Below are positions 1 through 11,012 of a DNA stretch of 64,000 nucleotides, piece by piece (the first letter of the stretch is position 1; every line of letters starts with the position of its first letter). This DNA is from Vishniacozyma victoriae. Taxonomy: Eukaryota > Basidiomycota > Tremellomycetes > Tremellales > Bulleribasidiaceae. The position numbers and the translations under genes were made by a program. The notes under the pieces are model-generated. The model searched no databases. It was given only the letters and a program-made list of their open reading frames with translations, and had not been told where the DNA came from. Location of the stretch: positions 4,960,001 through 5,024,000 of the forward strand of contig JADPYG010000088.1 of NCBI GenBank assembly GCA_017654735.1. The letters are read 5' to 3'.

Positions 1-702
1 CAACGCGATGAAGACCACATGTCGGATCCCATCGCTTACTATGACGCCGATAACCAGCTGGTTCTGTTCAAATCCGTTCCCTGCCGAATCTTGATTATCA
101 CGTCTGTCGGCTCCAGTGGTATCACCCTCCATCGATCCAACACCATGTTCATGGTCGACAAGTTCTTCACCCATCAGGAATACCTCCAGACCGAGGGTCG
201 AATCATCCGAAAGGGCCAGACTCGAGCTTGTTTCATCAAAACCTTCTCTGTAGAGAATACTTGTGATGAATGGATGGCGAGTCTAGCTGGCTCCAAGGGT
301 ATGGCCGCGTCAACGCTCTTCGGACGAGGAGCTCAGACGGCAAGGTTGTTGGAAGAAGGTGAAGATCCAGTACCTGGTCAAGATGTCTTGGAGATCCCAG
401 CCGATGCCAAGGAGGCTTTGATTAGGTTGGAGAAAAAGGAAGGAGAGGATGCTAAGAAGAGGCGAGATGCGGCAATGGAACGACGACTAGCACCTCCTCA
501 GAAACCCGTTTCACCCAAAGAAGAGGATAAGTCAGCCGGTGGTTCTGGAAAGAGGAAAGCAACCGAAAGAGGAGAAGGGGGGAAGAAGAAAGCCAAGAAG
601 ACGGATCAGGCTTCCAAAGAAGATCTGATGAGGAAAGACGCGGAAGAGGATAAAGCAGATTTGGAGGCTGAGGAGGAGGATAAGTGGTTGTATGGCCCAT
701 AA
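1..702 (+). CDS. SNF2-family helicase, C-terminal end (5' truncated by window edge)
   Basis: The frame is open from base 1 to a stop at 700-702, so only the last 233 codons are present. It carries the end of the second RecA-like lobe of a SNF2 ATPase: motif V-like TSVGSSGITLHRS, then motif VI-like QTEGRIIRKGQTR with its arginine-finger arginines. Such proteins use ATP to move along DNA and remodel nucleosomes or protein-DNA complexes in the nucleus. After the helicase lobe comes a charged tail rich in Lys, Glu and Asp, with basic clusters (GKRKATER, KKKAKKTD) that look like nuclear localisation signals. No intron is visible in this part. The subfamily (Rad5/Rad16-like, or a methyltransferase-linked helicase) cannot be told without the N-terminal half. 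Confidence 0.9.
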   Translation, partial: QRDEDHMSDPIAYYDADNQLVLFKSVPCRILIITSVGSSGITLHRSNTMFMVDKFFTHQEYLQTEGRIIRKGQTRACFIKTFSVENTCDEWMASLAGSKGMAASTLFGRGAQTARLLEEGEDPVPGQDVLEIPADAKEALIRLEKKEGEDAKKRRDAAMERRLAPPQKPVSPKEEDKSAGGSGKRKATERGEGGKKKAKKTDQASKEDLMRKDAEEDKADLEAEEEDKWLYGP

Positions 703-1866
703 TGCTGAGTTGTAGTAGACGTTGTTGGGTTTTCTTGATAGCCGCTTCCAAAGATATTATGCACGATTCTGCTCTCTGTACAATGCTGGATGAGTGCAGG
801 AGCTCTATGATCGCTAGATCCAAGAGCTGTACGATGCAGCTTCTCCGGTATCCGGACGTGGACCAAAGAGTCGATTCAGTACTGCTAGATTTCTTGATCG
901 AAACCACTTATTATCGAAATGACGTGTAATGCAGCTTCTCCGGTATCCGGACGTGGACCAAAGAGGCAATCCAGTACTGCTAGCATATAATCAATCCCAC
1001 TGATGGCCTGGATCATTGACTGAAATAGAGCTTCTCCGGTATCCGGACGTGGACGAAGGAGTCAATCCAGTACAACTACATTTGTGGATGAAATCAACTG
1101 ATCGCTAGTGTTTGACTAGAATACACCTCTTCCGGTATCCGGACGCACAACAGGAAGTCATCCAATAACAAGCTCAATCACTGCTTGTGCCAACCTATGC
1201 ATCATATTTTTCGCGTATTTACCTACTCCGGGATCCGGAGTAGGTCCAGACGAGTGATAAAAAAGCACACCAACAACTATTGGCCATCTCGACTTTATGG
1301 GTCTACAGGGGATACCGGAGTTGGTTAAGAGAGGCCCCTTAGCAGACGTTTGGGTGCAAACGCAAAGACGTCGCCCAAGCTCCAGGTCGCCCTTTGGTCC
1401 TAGTCCGGTTCCCGGAAAACCCTCGATGCAGACAATGCCAGTTCAATCATACACTTTTCGATACACCATGAGAGACTTTTGCTAATGAGCTCTTGAGGCT
1501 AGTCCGGATCCCGTAAAAGCTGCATTGTAATGCTTGATCTTCGCAAGTCTCAATGCACATACTTAGACATATGATCGAATGTTGCCTCTCGGTCGTAGTC
1601 CGGTATCCGGAATCGCTAGCATATTCATGATGACTATCTGGTAGGTGTTTTCGTCGAGACTGGGGCATCCCGAATACCTGTCTGGGCTTTGCGGCGGAAG
1701 ATCTTGATGACTTGGAAGATCGAACAACCACCCAAAATAGAATGCGCATTACTTGGAATTTTCATTTTCATTTTACTTAATTTAGCATGAGATCCGTATG
1801 GTGTTCCCGACGTTTAGTCCTCCTTGTCTTCTAAATTTCCGCGAGTTCCTTTCCATCCCAGTTCCT
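703..1866. other. Intergenic region between two convergent genes
   Basis: The SNF2 gene ends at 702 and the next gene (minus strand) ends at 1867, so this 1.16 kb holds two 3' ends. Apart from the palindrome array listed separately, I see no convincing ORF, tRNA or transposon end. Confidence 0.7.
844..1611. repeat. Array of TCCGG-N3-CCGGA palindromes with ~96-bp period
   Basis: The 13-bp inverted repeat TCCGG-N3-CCGGA starts at 844, 939, 1035, 1131, 1227, 1404, 1503 (one mismatch, ending CCGTA) and 1599. Spacings are 95, 96, 96, 96, 177, 99 and 96. A decayed copy at 1307-1319 keeps only the right arm (ATACCGGA). The first three units also share about 35-40 bp after the palindrome (acgtggac.aa.gagtc, ca.tac). 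Later units keep only the palindrome. The copy at 1227 extends to perfect 10-bp arms (1222-1244, CCTACTCCGG-GAT-CCGGAGTAGG). The block lies wholly in the 3' intergenic space between the SNF2 gene and the next gene's stop. It looks like a decaying tandem repeat in which only the palindrome is maintained. Confidence 0.85.
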
Positions 1867-4800
1867 TCACATCCTCTCTGACTCCGCCTCTAACACTCTC
1901 TGGAGCAGCCTTTCAAGCTCATTCCCATCGTATCCCTGTGCAATTACCTCTCTCCTGTAGTCTCCGACAGCTGCTGACGCCGATTCAAGTTCCAGTCTCG
2001 CAGGCCTGATGCCAGTGATGTCAAGATCGGCAAATGTGAAGGTGACGTCGTTCTTATCGGACTCGTCAAACAAGGATAATCCAAGTCGCTGTAGTATCAG
2101 TATCCCTTCTCGATTATCTGATTTATGTGACTTACTGCTTTGGCTGTTTCTTGTGCAACTCGTCGCTGGTTGTCAGCTCTGTCCATACGATTGACTTACT
2201 CTACGATATTCCTCAAGATGAACGATTGTCGGTTTGTCCAGAGGTCCAGCTCTTTGGTCATCCCCCACCTTTTGCCCCATCTCCTCGAGGTTCTCCTGCA
2301 GCATCTCCTTTGGTTCCATCTCCTCCTGATGTTCCGTCGGTACTCCGGATACCGTAGTTTCTTTGCTGAAGAAGTGGGTTATCTTCGGAGGGGGCTGTGT
2401 GACCTTGGGTTGATAAAGAGTATTCTCCATGGCGAGATCTTGGACGGTCTGATGCGGCACCGATAGATCAAGAAGGATTCGATGAGCTTCTTCTTGTAGC
2501 TCTGGCGCGCTTATTCCGAGAAACGACGACGCCCATTGTCGCTTCTTTGCGGATTGGAAGCCAAGCACCGGTAGACCAGATGCGGTTTGTTGACTCGGGA
2601 TCTTTGACAGTACCATCTCCATATTTCTGCTTGATCTCTGGTATACCTCGACGAAATCAGATTGTGTCGCACCGAAGCCGAGTGACAGGATTGCGATAGT
2701 CGCATCGGCCGAGTCAGAGACAGACTTTTGGGTTCCCATGGGTCGCACTTGAAGTAAATTCGAACTCATCCGAGCAGCGTAAAATCTGGAACCCAATCTG
2801 ATTGAAGGTTTCGGTTTACCCCATCTTGCGTAATTAACACATCTGATGCGAGTGACGAAAGGGGTGCCCAGGGAGGTGATGACCGTAGCCGGATTATCGA
2901 CATTCCCGCTGGAGACGTCGTGGAGGAAATCTTTTGGATGTTGTAGCCCTATACATTAGTATGAACTCGGCATTTCGCGAGACTCACCAGTGTATCCCAG
3001 TCTGGTCAAACAAGCCAGTGTGGCGTCGTCCACTGGCTCCTGCCATTCCAGCAAGCGGCTCCGAAGATACCCCTCTCGCATGAGCTTGGCCTTGTCGATA
3101 GGCATGACGCTCCGACCAGATCTATCTCCGACATACATCGGGGGCGGTGGAAGGCCCAGACCAGGCCATGCGGCGTTGGTATGGGCTGGATTACTGATGC
3201 AAAATAGCCACAAAAGCTCATCCCAGGACTATCATCAGCGATCTATCAAAGTCCATAAAACAAGGACTTACCATCCTACGATACCATTCCTCTCCAACTA
3301 GCCCCGAGTGGTCCTCCAATGGCCAATACTGGATCAAGCTATGATCTCCATGGGAGTTGAATAAGGCGGATGACCATGGTCGATCACCAGCCAATGGATC
3401 GAACTGCGAGACGTTCTCACCCCTTCGTCGGGCTTGGACTCCGTTGATGAAACGTCCGATATGATAGAATGTCGGGCGATCAGGGTTACGCACCAAGTGG
3501 GTGGCCGGTAGATCGAGAGTGTGGACTGGACGAGTGGGGTCGGAGAGGAATGCTTTCAGCTTTTGCGCATGATTACGGGAGCCCTCGTGACCCTGCCTCA
3601 TCATACAGCCCAGCGAATCCTTCTTCCCTACGACAGTCTTGATGTATATGACTGATTCCTCGCCCTTTGCTTCATCTCGAATAAAACCACATTCCTTCAT
3701 TAATTCTGGCGTGACGGTAAGGGAAGGAATAGCTTCGATGAGGCGGAGCTGATGAAAACTCTTGTCGCGTAAATTGCGGTTTGCGAAGCCTTCGACCTCA
3801 GAACGGACGATAGTCAGATCGACACTGTAGCCCTTTCCGTCGTTGTAGATTCCTCGTACCATTCTAGATATCATGTGGTCGATGATCTCTTCTTTGGTGG
3901 AAAAGCTTTGGGAAGTTGGGATCGACAGCGAGAATGGGGTGAAGTTGGACATCCTGATTGTCAGCAGGAGTTCTACAGCCTTGAGGTACGTACTTGGCGC
4001 GAGCTTGAGACCGTTCTTCCCGAATAACAACCTCCTTTGCCGATGACTCGTTGTGGCGTTTCCAAGCCAATGTCACTCGGGTGAAGATGTCTTCGACGTC
4101 GTCGACGGCTGCGTCACTCTGGATTCGACCATAAGGTCCTGCCAAGAGTACGGCGTCCTCATCCTCGTCCTCTTCGACATCGTACATATCCTCACTATCT
4201 TCCTTGTCGGCAGTACTATTGATCAGTTACGTCTCCTCATAGAGATGAACTCACGTCTCTACAGCGTATTGATTGACAGAGCGGATTTGAGCTTCCTCAT
4301 GCAGTGGGAACTGATGGGCATAGGCATCTAAGAGTCAGCTCTGCACTTGGCGATAGAATTTACGTTGGACCAATCTTGGTCGTTCCTTCCGTAGATGAAA
4401 GAGGAATCGGGCGACATTCCGAAAGCTTGACAGCTCGACGTCCGACTCGTCCTTCCACTCTTGGGGAGGATCACCGATGAGGTCAAACAGCACCGCCATA
4501 GCTCGCCGTTTCACCATGACCTTGGACGGAGGATTGGCAATTGAGGGCGCGTTGAGGTAGGTCTGGAACTCCTTCGTTTGCGAGCTCCTCCAGCAACCCT
4601 CGTAGATCAGAAGGTCGGCCTCGTATTCGAACGAGCTGGTCACGTTCGCTCGATTGATGAGGGGTCGGATACCTGCAAGGAGCGAAGATGGTAAAGCATT
4701 GGGGTCGAACAGTGTCATGTCGCATTGTTGACCGAGGTAGAGGGACGCTTTGTAATTGATATCGAGGTCCATCTGTTGGCCGTATTTGCCATCAGTGAAG

Positions 4801-6260
4801 ACCCCGACCCTCTTTTTCGCCCTAGTGTAGGTCGTCTTGGCGGCGGGGATCTCTGCGCCAGATGCGATATCTGGCTCTTCGGTCGACATCGCCAATCGAA
4901 CAAAAGTCGTCGGCAGCGTCTCGGTCGGGGGACTGACATTCAGCAAGACTTTTACGATAATAATAGGACTCACAACGGGTCAGAATCGCTCTTTGCGTCG
5001 GTGTAGGGCAAGCACAGTAATTGAAGAATATAAGCACCTGGATTGTCAGCTTGTATCACTCGACATTGACCTACCTTTCACAAGATCTGGGAATGACATT
5101 GCCCTGCGAAACAAATGATTGATCATGGTCTTCGGCTGTCCTGTGCGCTGATCCACCTCTTTACTCTGTAGCGGATTTCCGACAATAGTATCCAATGACA
5201 AGAAGATACCCCTGTGTAAGGCGATGTGACCCTCTTCTCCCTCTAAAAGTCGGGCGTGGGCGAGATAACGACGAAAGGTTGGAGTCTGGATGCTGAGCCA
5301 GGCGATTGCGAAGTCCCAATACACCTTTGATGCCAGTTCACGGGTAATGGTAACAGAAGTAGGCGGGTGTACGAGTGGTCGAAGGGCAGAAGCGATTTTG
5401 GGATCGATGGCGGAGTCCTTGACGCCCAATTGCATGGTTGCACCGATGTCAGTCGGACGTTGCGACTCGGTAGCGCGCAGTTGCTTCTCGCTCAGGTTCC
5501 TGATGTCAGCTGACTCGTACCGATCTATTCGCTTACAATATGAAGCAATGTATGGACATGTTATTTAGTGCATTTGGAACGGTCATAATCCGCTCGACAC
5601 CTTTCCTACTAAGTCAGTATTGAGTGACATGCCGCTCACAACTCACTTGATTCGACTAGGTCCTGTTCGAGGAGAGTAAGGGATGGCCAAGACTTGCGGG
5701 AGTAGTGATGCTGGTATTCAGCATTGGTCATTGGCAGAGAAAGAGAACGTACTTTTGACTAGACTCGGGTTCTTTTGACTACGCTCTAGTAGCCATTTCA
5801 GAAATTTAGGTCTAGATGTTACCGAGTTTGACCATTGTATAGAAGTGAGTCCTTCGTATGGTCCGAATACCGAGGCTAGCTCGGTGTATAGGCGTTTATT
5901 CCGAGAACTATCCCCATCTTTTTGATTGTACTTCAATTCTTCCGAGTTCAAGAAGTAGTCCTTGAATGGTTGAGTTTGAAGTAATAACCACTCCACCCGG
6001 AAATCGTGCCAGAATAATTCAAGGTCGTTTGCGGTGACTGGCGATGGTGGGGCAACTATAGGGCGAAGGACTTTCAGGATGGAGGGAGGCAGAGCAGTGG
6101 GATCAAGTCGAGTCTGAACGGCGTTCCCATCGCGCTGGGACATGTGATCCTGTTCATTCGCCATCTTGACCAGCTTGGTTTCCTCCATACTCAATCCAGG
6201 TAAAAGCTTGATCCTCTTTCCACCTCCACTACCCTTGCTGACCTTTCGTGGGGCGGCCAT
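1867..6260 (-). CDS. Large unrecognised protein with three copies of a ~120-residue domain (13 exons, 1305 aa)
   Basis: Splicing by eye gives exons 6260-5753, 5710-5647, 5605-5537, 5499-5075, 5037-4974, 4932-4364, 4327-4255, 4215-3994, 3953-3272, 3228-2988, 2948-2200, 2165-2136 and 2088-1867. All introns are GT-AG and the total of 3918 nt is an intact frame. The N-terminal half contains three diverged copies of one unit, beginning near residues 51, 245 and 452. They share DP-x-ALPxS-x-L-x3-(L/I)RP, then aromatic/QT-rich helix residues (WLLLQTQPFKDYF; WLSIQTPTFRRYL; CWRSSQTKEFQTYL), and end in (R/D/S)LV(K/Q). An acidic stretch follows near residues 592-612. The C-terminal half is unique, and near its end has KITHFFSK, which only loosely resembles a PIP-box. 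There is no signal peptide or membrane segment, so a nuclear or cytosolic place is likely. I recognise no family; it may be lineage-specific. Confidence 0.8.
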
Positions 6261-7448
6261 GACTGTATACTAAGTAAATAAAGATAAAGTGAATGATGTT
6301 TGACGAGAGATGAAGTGAGAGGAGAATTGTGAGCACGTCCCCCGATATTCAGCCAACATGCTGTGAATCGAAAGGAGGGTGGTCCTTTCGGGTAAACACC
6401 TCGGTAACCTTGTTTCATACATCACCGTCATCGGGTATTGGCTCGACTGTAGTAGGGGTATTGAGATATCGGTACAATATAGCATGGATACGTATAGGAA
6501 ATCAACACCTAAACATCAAGGTATAATGAAACGCGTTAGAGTTAGACCAAGTCAGCGACACGTGGTAGCCACCAATCAACTCAGTTTCAGCAAGGTAGGC
6601 TCATCTTTGTTATCTTCTCACTATACCAGCCACTGGCAATAACACCTCCCTCAACATCGAATAGCTGGAGATATAGTTGCATCCTAAGGTATGGGAGTAC
6701 ATCACAGAACCCGATACATCGCGAGGTTCGAGGGCAACATCAAAACCGAATGACAAAGAATGGAAGATCCACCCATCTTTATCAATTAACATGCTTGAGA
6801 TTCGTTGTTGATGATACATTGACAAGTCATATCTCAAGCTTTCTGATCGATCGCAAGTGTTATCACGTGATCTGACGGAGACGGGGATTGGTTTAGAGTG
6901 TGGGCTCGAGCGTTAATAGCTAATTGATCGGAATACTCATCACCCTCCTTTGGCTTTACCACGAGGTATCCCCACGACTTTTCCCCTTCGTTTTGCTCAT
7001 TTTCCTTCCAATCATGATGTGCCACGCTATCAATGTGACTCTTCCATCTCTCTACTACACATACTTACCCATTCAATATTTATTTCTTATCCATTCGCCA
7101 AAGTATGGTCCGAATTCGATTTCAAAGTCAGGTACGTCAGGATCCATCAAATGCAATATTGCTATAACTGACCCTTAGGTGTACCGGTCTAGAGCCGGCG
7201 CACAGACATTAAATACCTCTGGGCTCAGCCTTGGGATGTCACCTTCGCAAATTCAAAGCTAAGGGTAGAGGTATAGGTATACCGGAACCGAAGACAAGGA
7301 TATTCTGCAGCTAATGCGGCTAATCTCAGGTGGGGGCTGGAGGAAGCGCCCTAGACAGTATCACCCATATTATACGACATCATATTCTCTTCCCTCCTAA
7401 TTGATACACTATATACATATTCGTACGCCATCAACACCAATCAAAAAA
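6261..7448. promoter_or_regulatory. Divergent intergenic region (shared upstream region)
   Basis: This 1.19 kb lies between the start of the triple-repeat gene (minus) and the start of the PIP-box gene (plus), so it must hold both promoters. I see no coding signal, RNA gene or clear repeat in it. The short ORFs lack splice logic and family resemblance. Confidence 0.5.
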
Positions 7449-8648
7449 ATGGCCAAATCTACCAAAAAGACAGTCGTCGATCCAGCACAATTGAGCATCA
7501 AGAGCTTCTTTGCCAAACCAGCTCAGAAGGAGAATATTACTCCAAACCCGGCAGACCCGCTACCACCCGCGCGATTGGTCAAGCGTAGGAGGACGGATGA
7601 TATGGATGATGAGGAGGACATTCAATACATGGGGGAGAAAAGGCAGAAACCATCATTCAAGACAGATGTGAGTCATCACACTTCCTTTGCCCTGACGACT
7701 TCTGATCTACTAGCATCAAAGCCCTCGCCCACCCCTAGCTTCAAAGTCCCCCAACCATCTGGATTCCGACATTCTGGTGCCCGAGTCTCCTTCGCCGGCT
7801 CGGGAGCCATCGATGGTATTGCAGGTGGAGGCTGAGACGGGACACGAGAAAGACGATGTCAAGGATATCTCGGGGGTATTGGGACTCTTTGCGGATCTGA
7901 GACTAGTTGACCCCTCGCTCTTCGTCAATTCGGTGAGTGGACTTCCTCCTCATCCCGCTGAGCTGAACAGTAGGGAGCCGCTAGGATCTCAAGGGAAGCT
8001 AGTTTGATGAGAGAGGTCAGTCGCCTGATCTGGCTATGTTTCATGCTGATGGCAGAATTTGACGGTAAATATCATCATAAGATAACGATCTGACATATCA
8101 GGATCTCGTAGAGGTGATTGGAGGCTTGGCAATCTCGTCGGAGGAGGGAAGGGATGTGATTGATGTCTCGAGAGTATGTGAGCTTTGCGTGTAGCATGAC
8201 GACAATTGCTAACTTGTGGATGTTTGAAAAGGCGGCGTCCGACTTTCGACTGAAGAGGGAGGCGGCGTTGCATCCAATGAAGATAGCAGAGTAAGCAGTT
8301 TCACCTTTTGACACTAGACCAAGCTGATGATAGACTGAGCGAAGGTGGAGTGTAGGCCTATGCATCATTTATATCACCACTCCATCGCACTGAGAATTGT
8401 CACAAAGCTCAATGTCAGCAAGGGGATCCGGAGTAATGGCCATATTCGAAATCGCAGGTTCAGAATAGCAGGATCCGGATTATCTGACTATCGCCCCCTT
8501 ACTCCACAGAGCCAAGCAGGATCAGTTCGATAACGATGGCGGACTTGTTGTGAATCCGGAGATGGGTGAGATGTCCCTCTAGAGGGTGGTGAGGATAACT
8601 ACGGATACATGAGTAGCTCAGGAGGAAGCTCATTTCTCTCCGTCTTAA
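7449..8648 (+). CDS. Small PIP-box protein, probable PCNA-interacting, unknown function
   Basis: The ATG at 7449 follows an A-run. Residues about 14-21 read QLSIKSFF, a match to the PCNA-interacting box Q-x2-h-x2-FF, and a basic patch (KRRRT) follows, so a nuclear DNA replication or repair partner is inferred. Exons read as 7449-7667, 7714-7932, 7974-8015, 8056-8064 (a 9-nt microexon), 8102-8173 and 8232-8290. The end is uncertain. One route joins 8290 to an exon at 8334 and stops at 8355. The other uses a long intron (8291-8509), then a short intron near 8568-8616, and stops at 8648 with an acidic tail. Beyond the PIP box the protein is low in recognisable features, with a helical stretch DLVEVIGGLAISSEEG in the second half. 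I do not recognise the family. Confidence 0.6.
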
Positions 8649-9085
8649 GGATCACATAGCCCTTGGCCGAGCGAGTGGTAGTAAGGGGGATGAATCGAAG
8701 GTTTGGTGAAGTGACAAGGATGTATGAGTAAGGATGGAGGAGTATGGATATTCAGAGCAGGTATGGGATTTTGGTCGTTTGAACGTAGTCTTGCTGATCT
8801 ACAGGCATGCGGATCCGTCATTCCCTCCACTTTCGCTCTCTTCCAATGGATCCGGACTAGCCTCACTCGTCGGCATGCCGTTGTGAATGGCTTATGGAAC
8901 AGATCACTAGTCGAACTGACGAAACGAGGTCAATTGTAATTGATTGTATAAGATGCATCAACATGACGCAGCGACTATGGCTACATTCCAAAGACTTGAA
9001 ATATTATAAAAAGGAATTATAAGTTATATGGGATATAGGGTGTTGATTTACTCTGTGCCGCAGCAGGGAGAGAAGCCAATCAAGA
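8649..9085. other. 3' intergenic region between convergent genes
   Basis: This space lies between the PIP-box gene (plus) and the opsin gene (minus). I see nothing beyond 3' UTR-like AT-rich sequence near 8995-9030. Confidence 0.5.
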
Positions 9086-10393
9086 TTACTGGCTGACGAC
9101 GGTAGCTTCTGATCGTCGGGGAGCTGCGACCTGGTCGACGGCGGAGTGCTCGGTGACTGGGTTGGCGGTAGCATCATACTTGCCTTTTCGTCCAAACATA
9201 CCCTTCTTGACAGCGGGGTGGGATGCTACATCAGGGTGGTTGGGATCGGCGGCTCGGGGACCGACGTGTGGGGGGTTGTCGTAGGCGTGGACCTTCTCTC
9301 GGTCAGTGTAGTTGATGGCGTTGGCTCCGTCGGAGTATTTGCCGGACTGGAGTTGTAGTCGGGACAAGTCCTCTCTGGAGAGGAGGAAGAGGTGGACGAA
9401 AAGGAATACGGGCTTGGCGAGCAAGTCAAGAATACCGTAGAAGATCATTTCCGAGTCGGTGGTGATGTAAGAAGCTGCAGTTTAGCTGGAACGGGGGAGA
9501 AGATAATGGGTCACTCACAACCATCGGCAAGTCCCCAGGCAATAGGGTATAGGAACCAAAGCAAGGTGAGGATCGAGGCGGAGATGGTAAGAGATCGCTG
9601 GAATCCACCACCTAGGGCTTTGGCGCTCTTCCTGGCGGGACCGATGAGGATCCATAAGACGTAGAACATTGCTACGCAACCGAAGGTGAAGAAACCCCAC
9701 TTGTATGAAGAAGGAATCAAGGCACCAACGAGACCGGTGATGATCATGACGAGATCAAAGAAGATGACACTGACTCGTCAGTCAAAAGACCAACGACACG
9801 AATAATTTCACTCACGTCAAGATGTCAGAGAGAGGAAGTCCGGTTCCAAGAAGGATCTCAAGAAGTAGAGCGGGGGTGGTGATGGTCCAGTCGATGTATC
9901 GTACATACTGATCATCAGTGTAGGTCGCGTTCGCACTTGTAGCTTGACTCACCCAAATCGATCGAGTCGTTCCGGCAGGGAACCCGTTGGCACCAGCAAA
10001 CTCAGTAGGAATGTCAGCACGTCCGAGAGCAGAAGCTAGATGGTCAGTACGAATGACCGAGACATCAATGGATATGCTTAACTAGGGCGAAATAGGCAAT
10101 CGAGGCAGTGACTGTTCCGTTAGCAATGTGAATAACAGAGGAGTACAACAGGGTTGAACATACCAAGAATGATGACACCGAGCTGGTGGAAGACTCGCTG
10201 ACCCTTGGGAAGCATTTGGGACCAAACAGTGACGACGATGGCGGAAGTAAGCATGACGGCGAAGCATGCCCATAGCCTGATATTAGTCTTGAGCGGGAAT
10301 AAGGTAGAACGCAACTCACCAATCGGAACCTCGGACGGTCAAGTCCTGGGTAGCCTCATAGTACGTGTTGACGTTGACAGCGTTGTTTCCCAT
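9086..10393 (-). CDS. Microbial-type (fungal) rhodopsin; frame break at intron 3
   Basis: Seven-helix retinal protein of the fungal opsin family (CarO/bacteriorhodopsin-like), a light-driven proton pump or photosensor in a membrane. Helix C reads RYIDWTITTP, with the Asp matching bacteriorhodopsin D85; the residue at the D96 (proton donor) position is Glu, as in proteorhodopsin. Helix F has WFLYPIAWG, and helix G has LDLLAKPVF with the Asp-x3-Lys pair, the Lys being the retinal Schiff base. The C-terminal tail is cytosolic and charged. Start is the ATG at 10393-10391. Exons 1-3 (10393-10320, 10276-10164, 10111-10083) and exon 4 (10035-9953) are clear by homology, but a GT-AG intron between exons 3 and 4 leaves the frame one base out. 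This could be a one-base loss, a sequence error or an odd splice. Confidence 0.9.
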
Positions 10394-11012
10394 CTTGAAT
10401 TGATTGCTTGTCGTAGATGTGGGATAAATGAGGTGTTAGGTCGAGATCGACCTATATATCTCAACAGTGGCCAAAGAAGGAGACGTCTGCATCCTCCTAG
10501 TCCATTCATCCTTGACGTCATATTACACAACGGCCGAGATGGGATAGTCTAAATTTGGATTCCCATATTCTGAAAAGGCACTAGACATTCCGTTTATACC
10601 GTAGGTGCGTACGAGGCGTTCCTTCCTTCCGCACCCGCCGAGGCCTCAACTGCGAACGTATGCTTGTTTTTAGGTGTACCACCGATGTGAATGACGAATC
10701 AAGCGATATGCATTGTTTGCCGAAGTCATCGAGTGTATCCGAGGATGTCTGTGCCTTGATAGCTGCTGTTGATGACGGATGCGAAATAGCAAGGGATCGA
10801 GTGAGACGCGATCTCGAAAATTGATCTCAGATCTGATAGCAAGAGTTATGGTGATGTCATCGGCTGTGCCTTAGCGAATAAGTAAGTTAGTTCAACAGGA
10901 CGAATCTACCACCACGCATGCAGGGCAAGAGCAACCTTCTCATCAAGTAAAGCCGCCGGTGGCTGTTACCGTAATGACAAGATGTTAACATCAGTCATAG
11001 ACCGTGACATCA
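10394..11012. promoter_or_regulatory. Upstream region of the opsin gene
   Basis: These 619 bp carry no ORF with coding character and should contain the opsin promoter. I could not identify a specific light-response element. Confidence 0.4.

Noticed and set aside
2344..2356. TCCGG-ATA-CCGTA near-palindrome
   Set aside because: It lies within coding sequence of the triple-repeat gene and has a mismatch, so I did not count it as part of the array.
6718..6735. GGTTCGAGG sequence resembling a tRNA B box
   Set aside because: No matching A box or cloverleaf could be formed around it.
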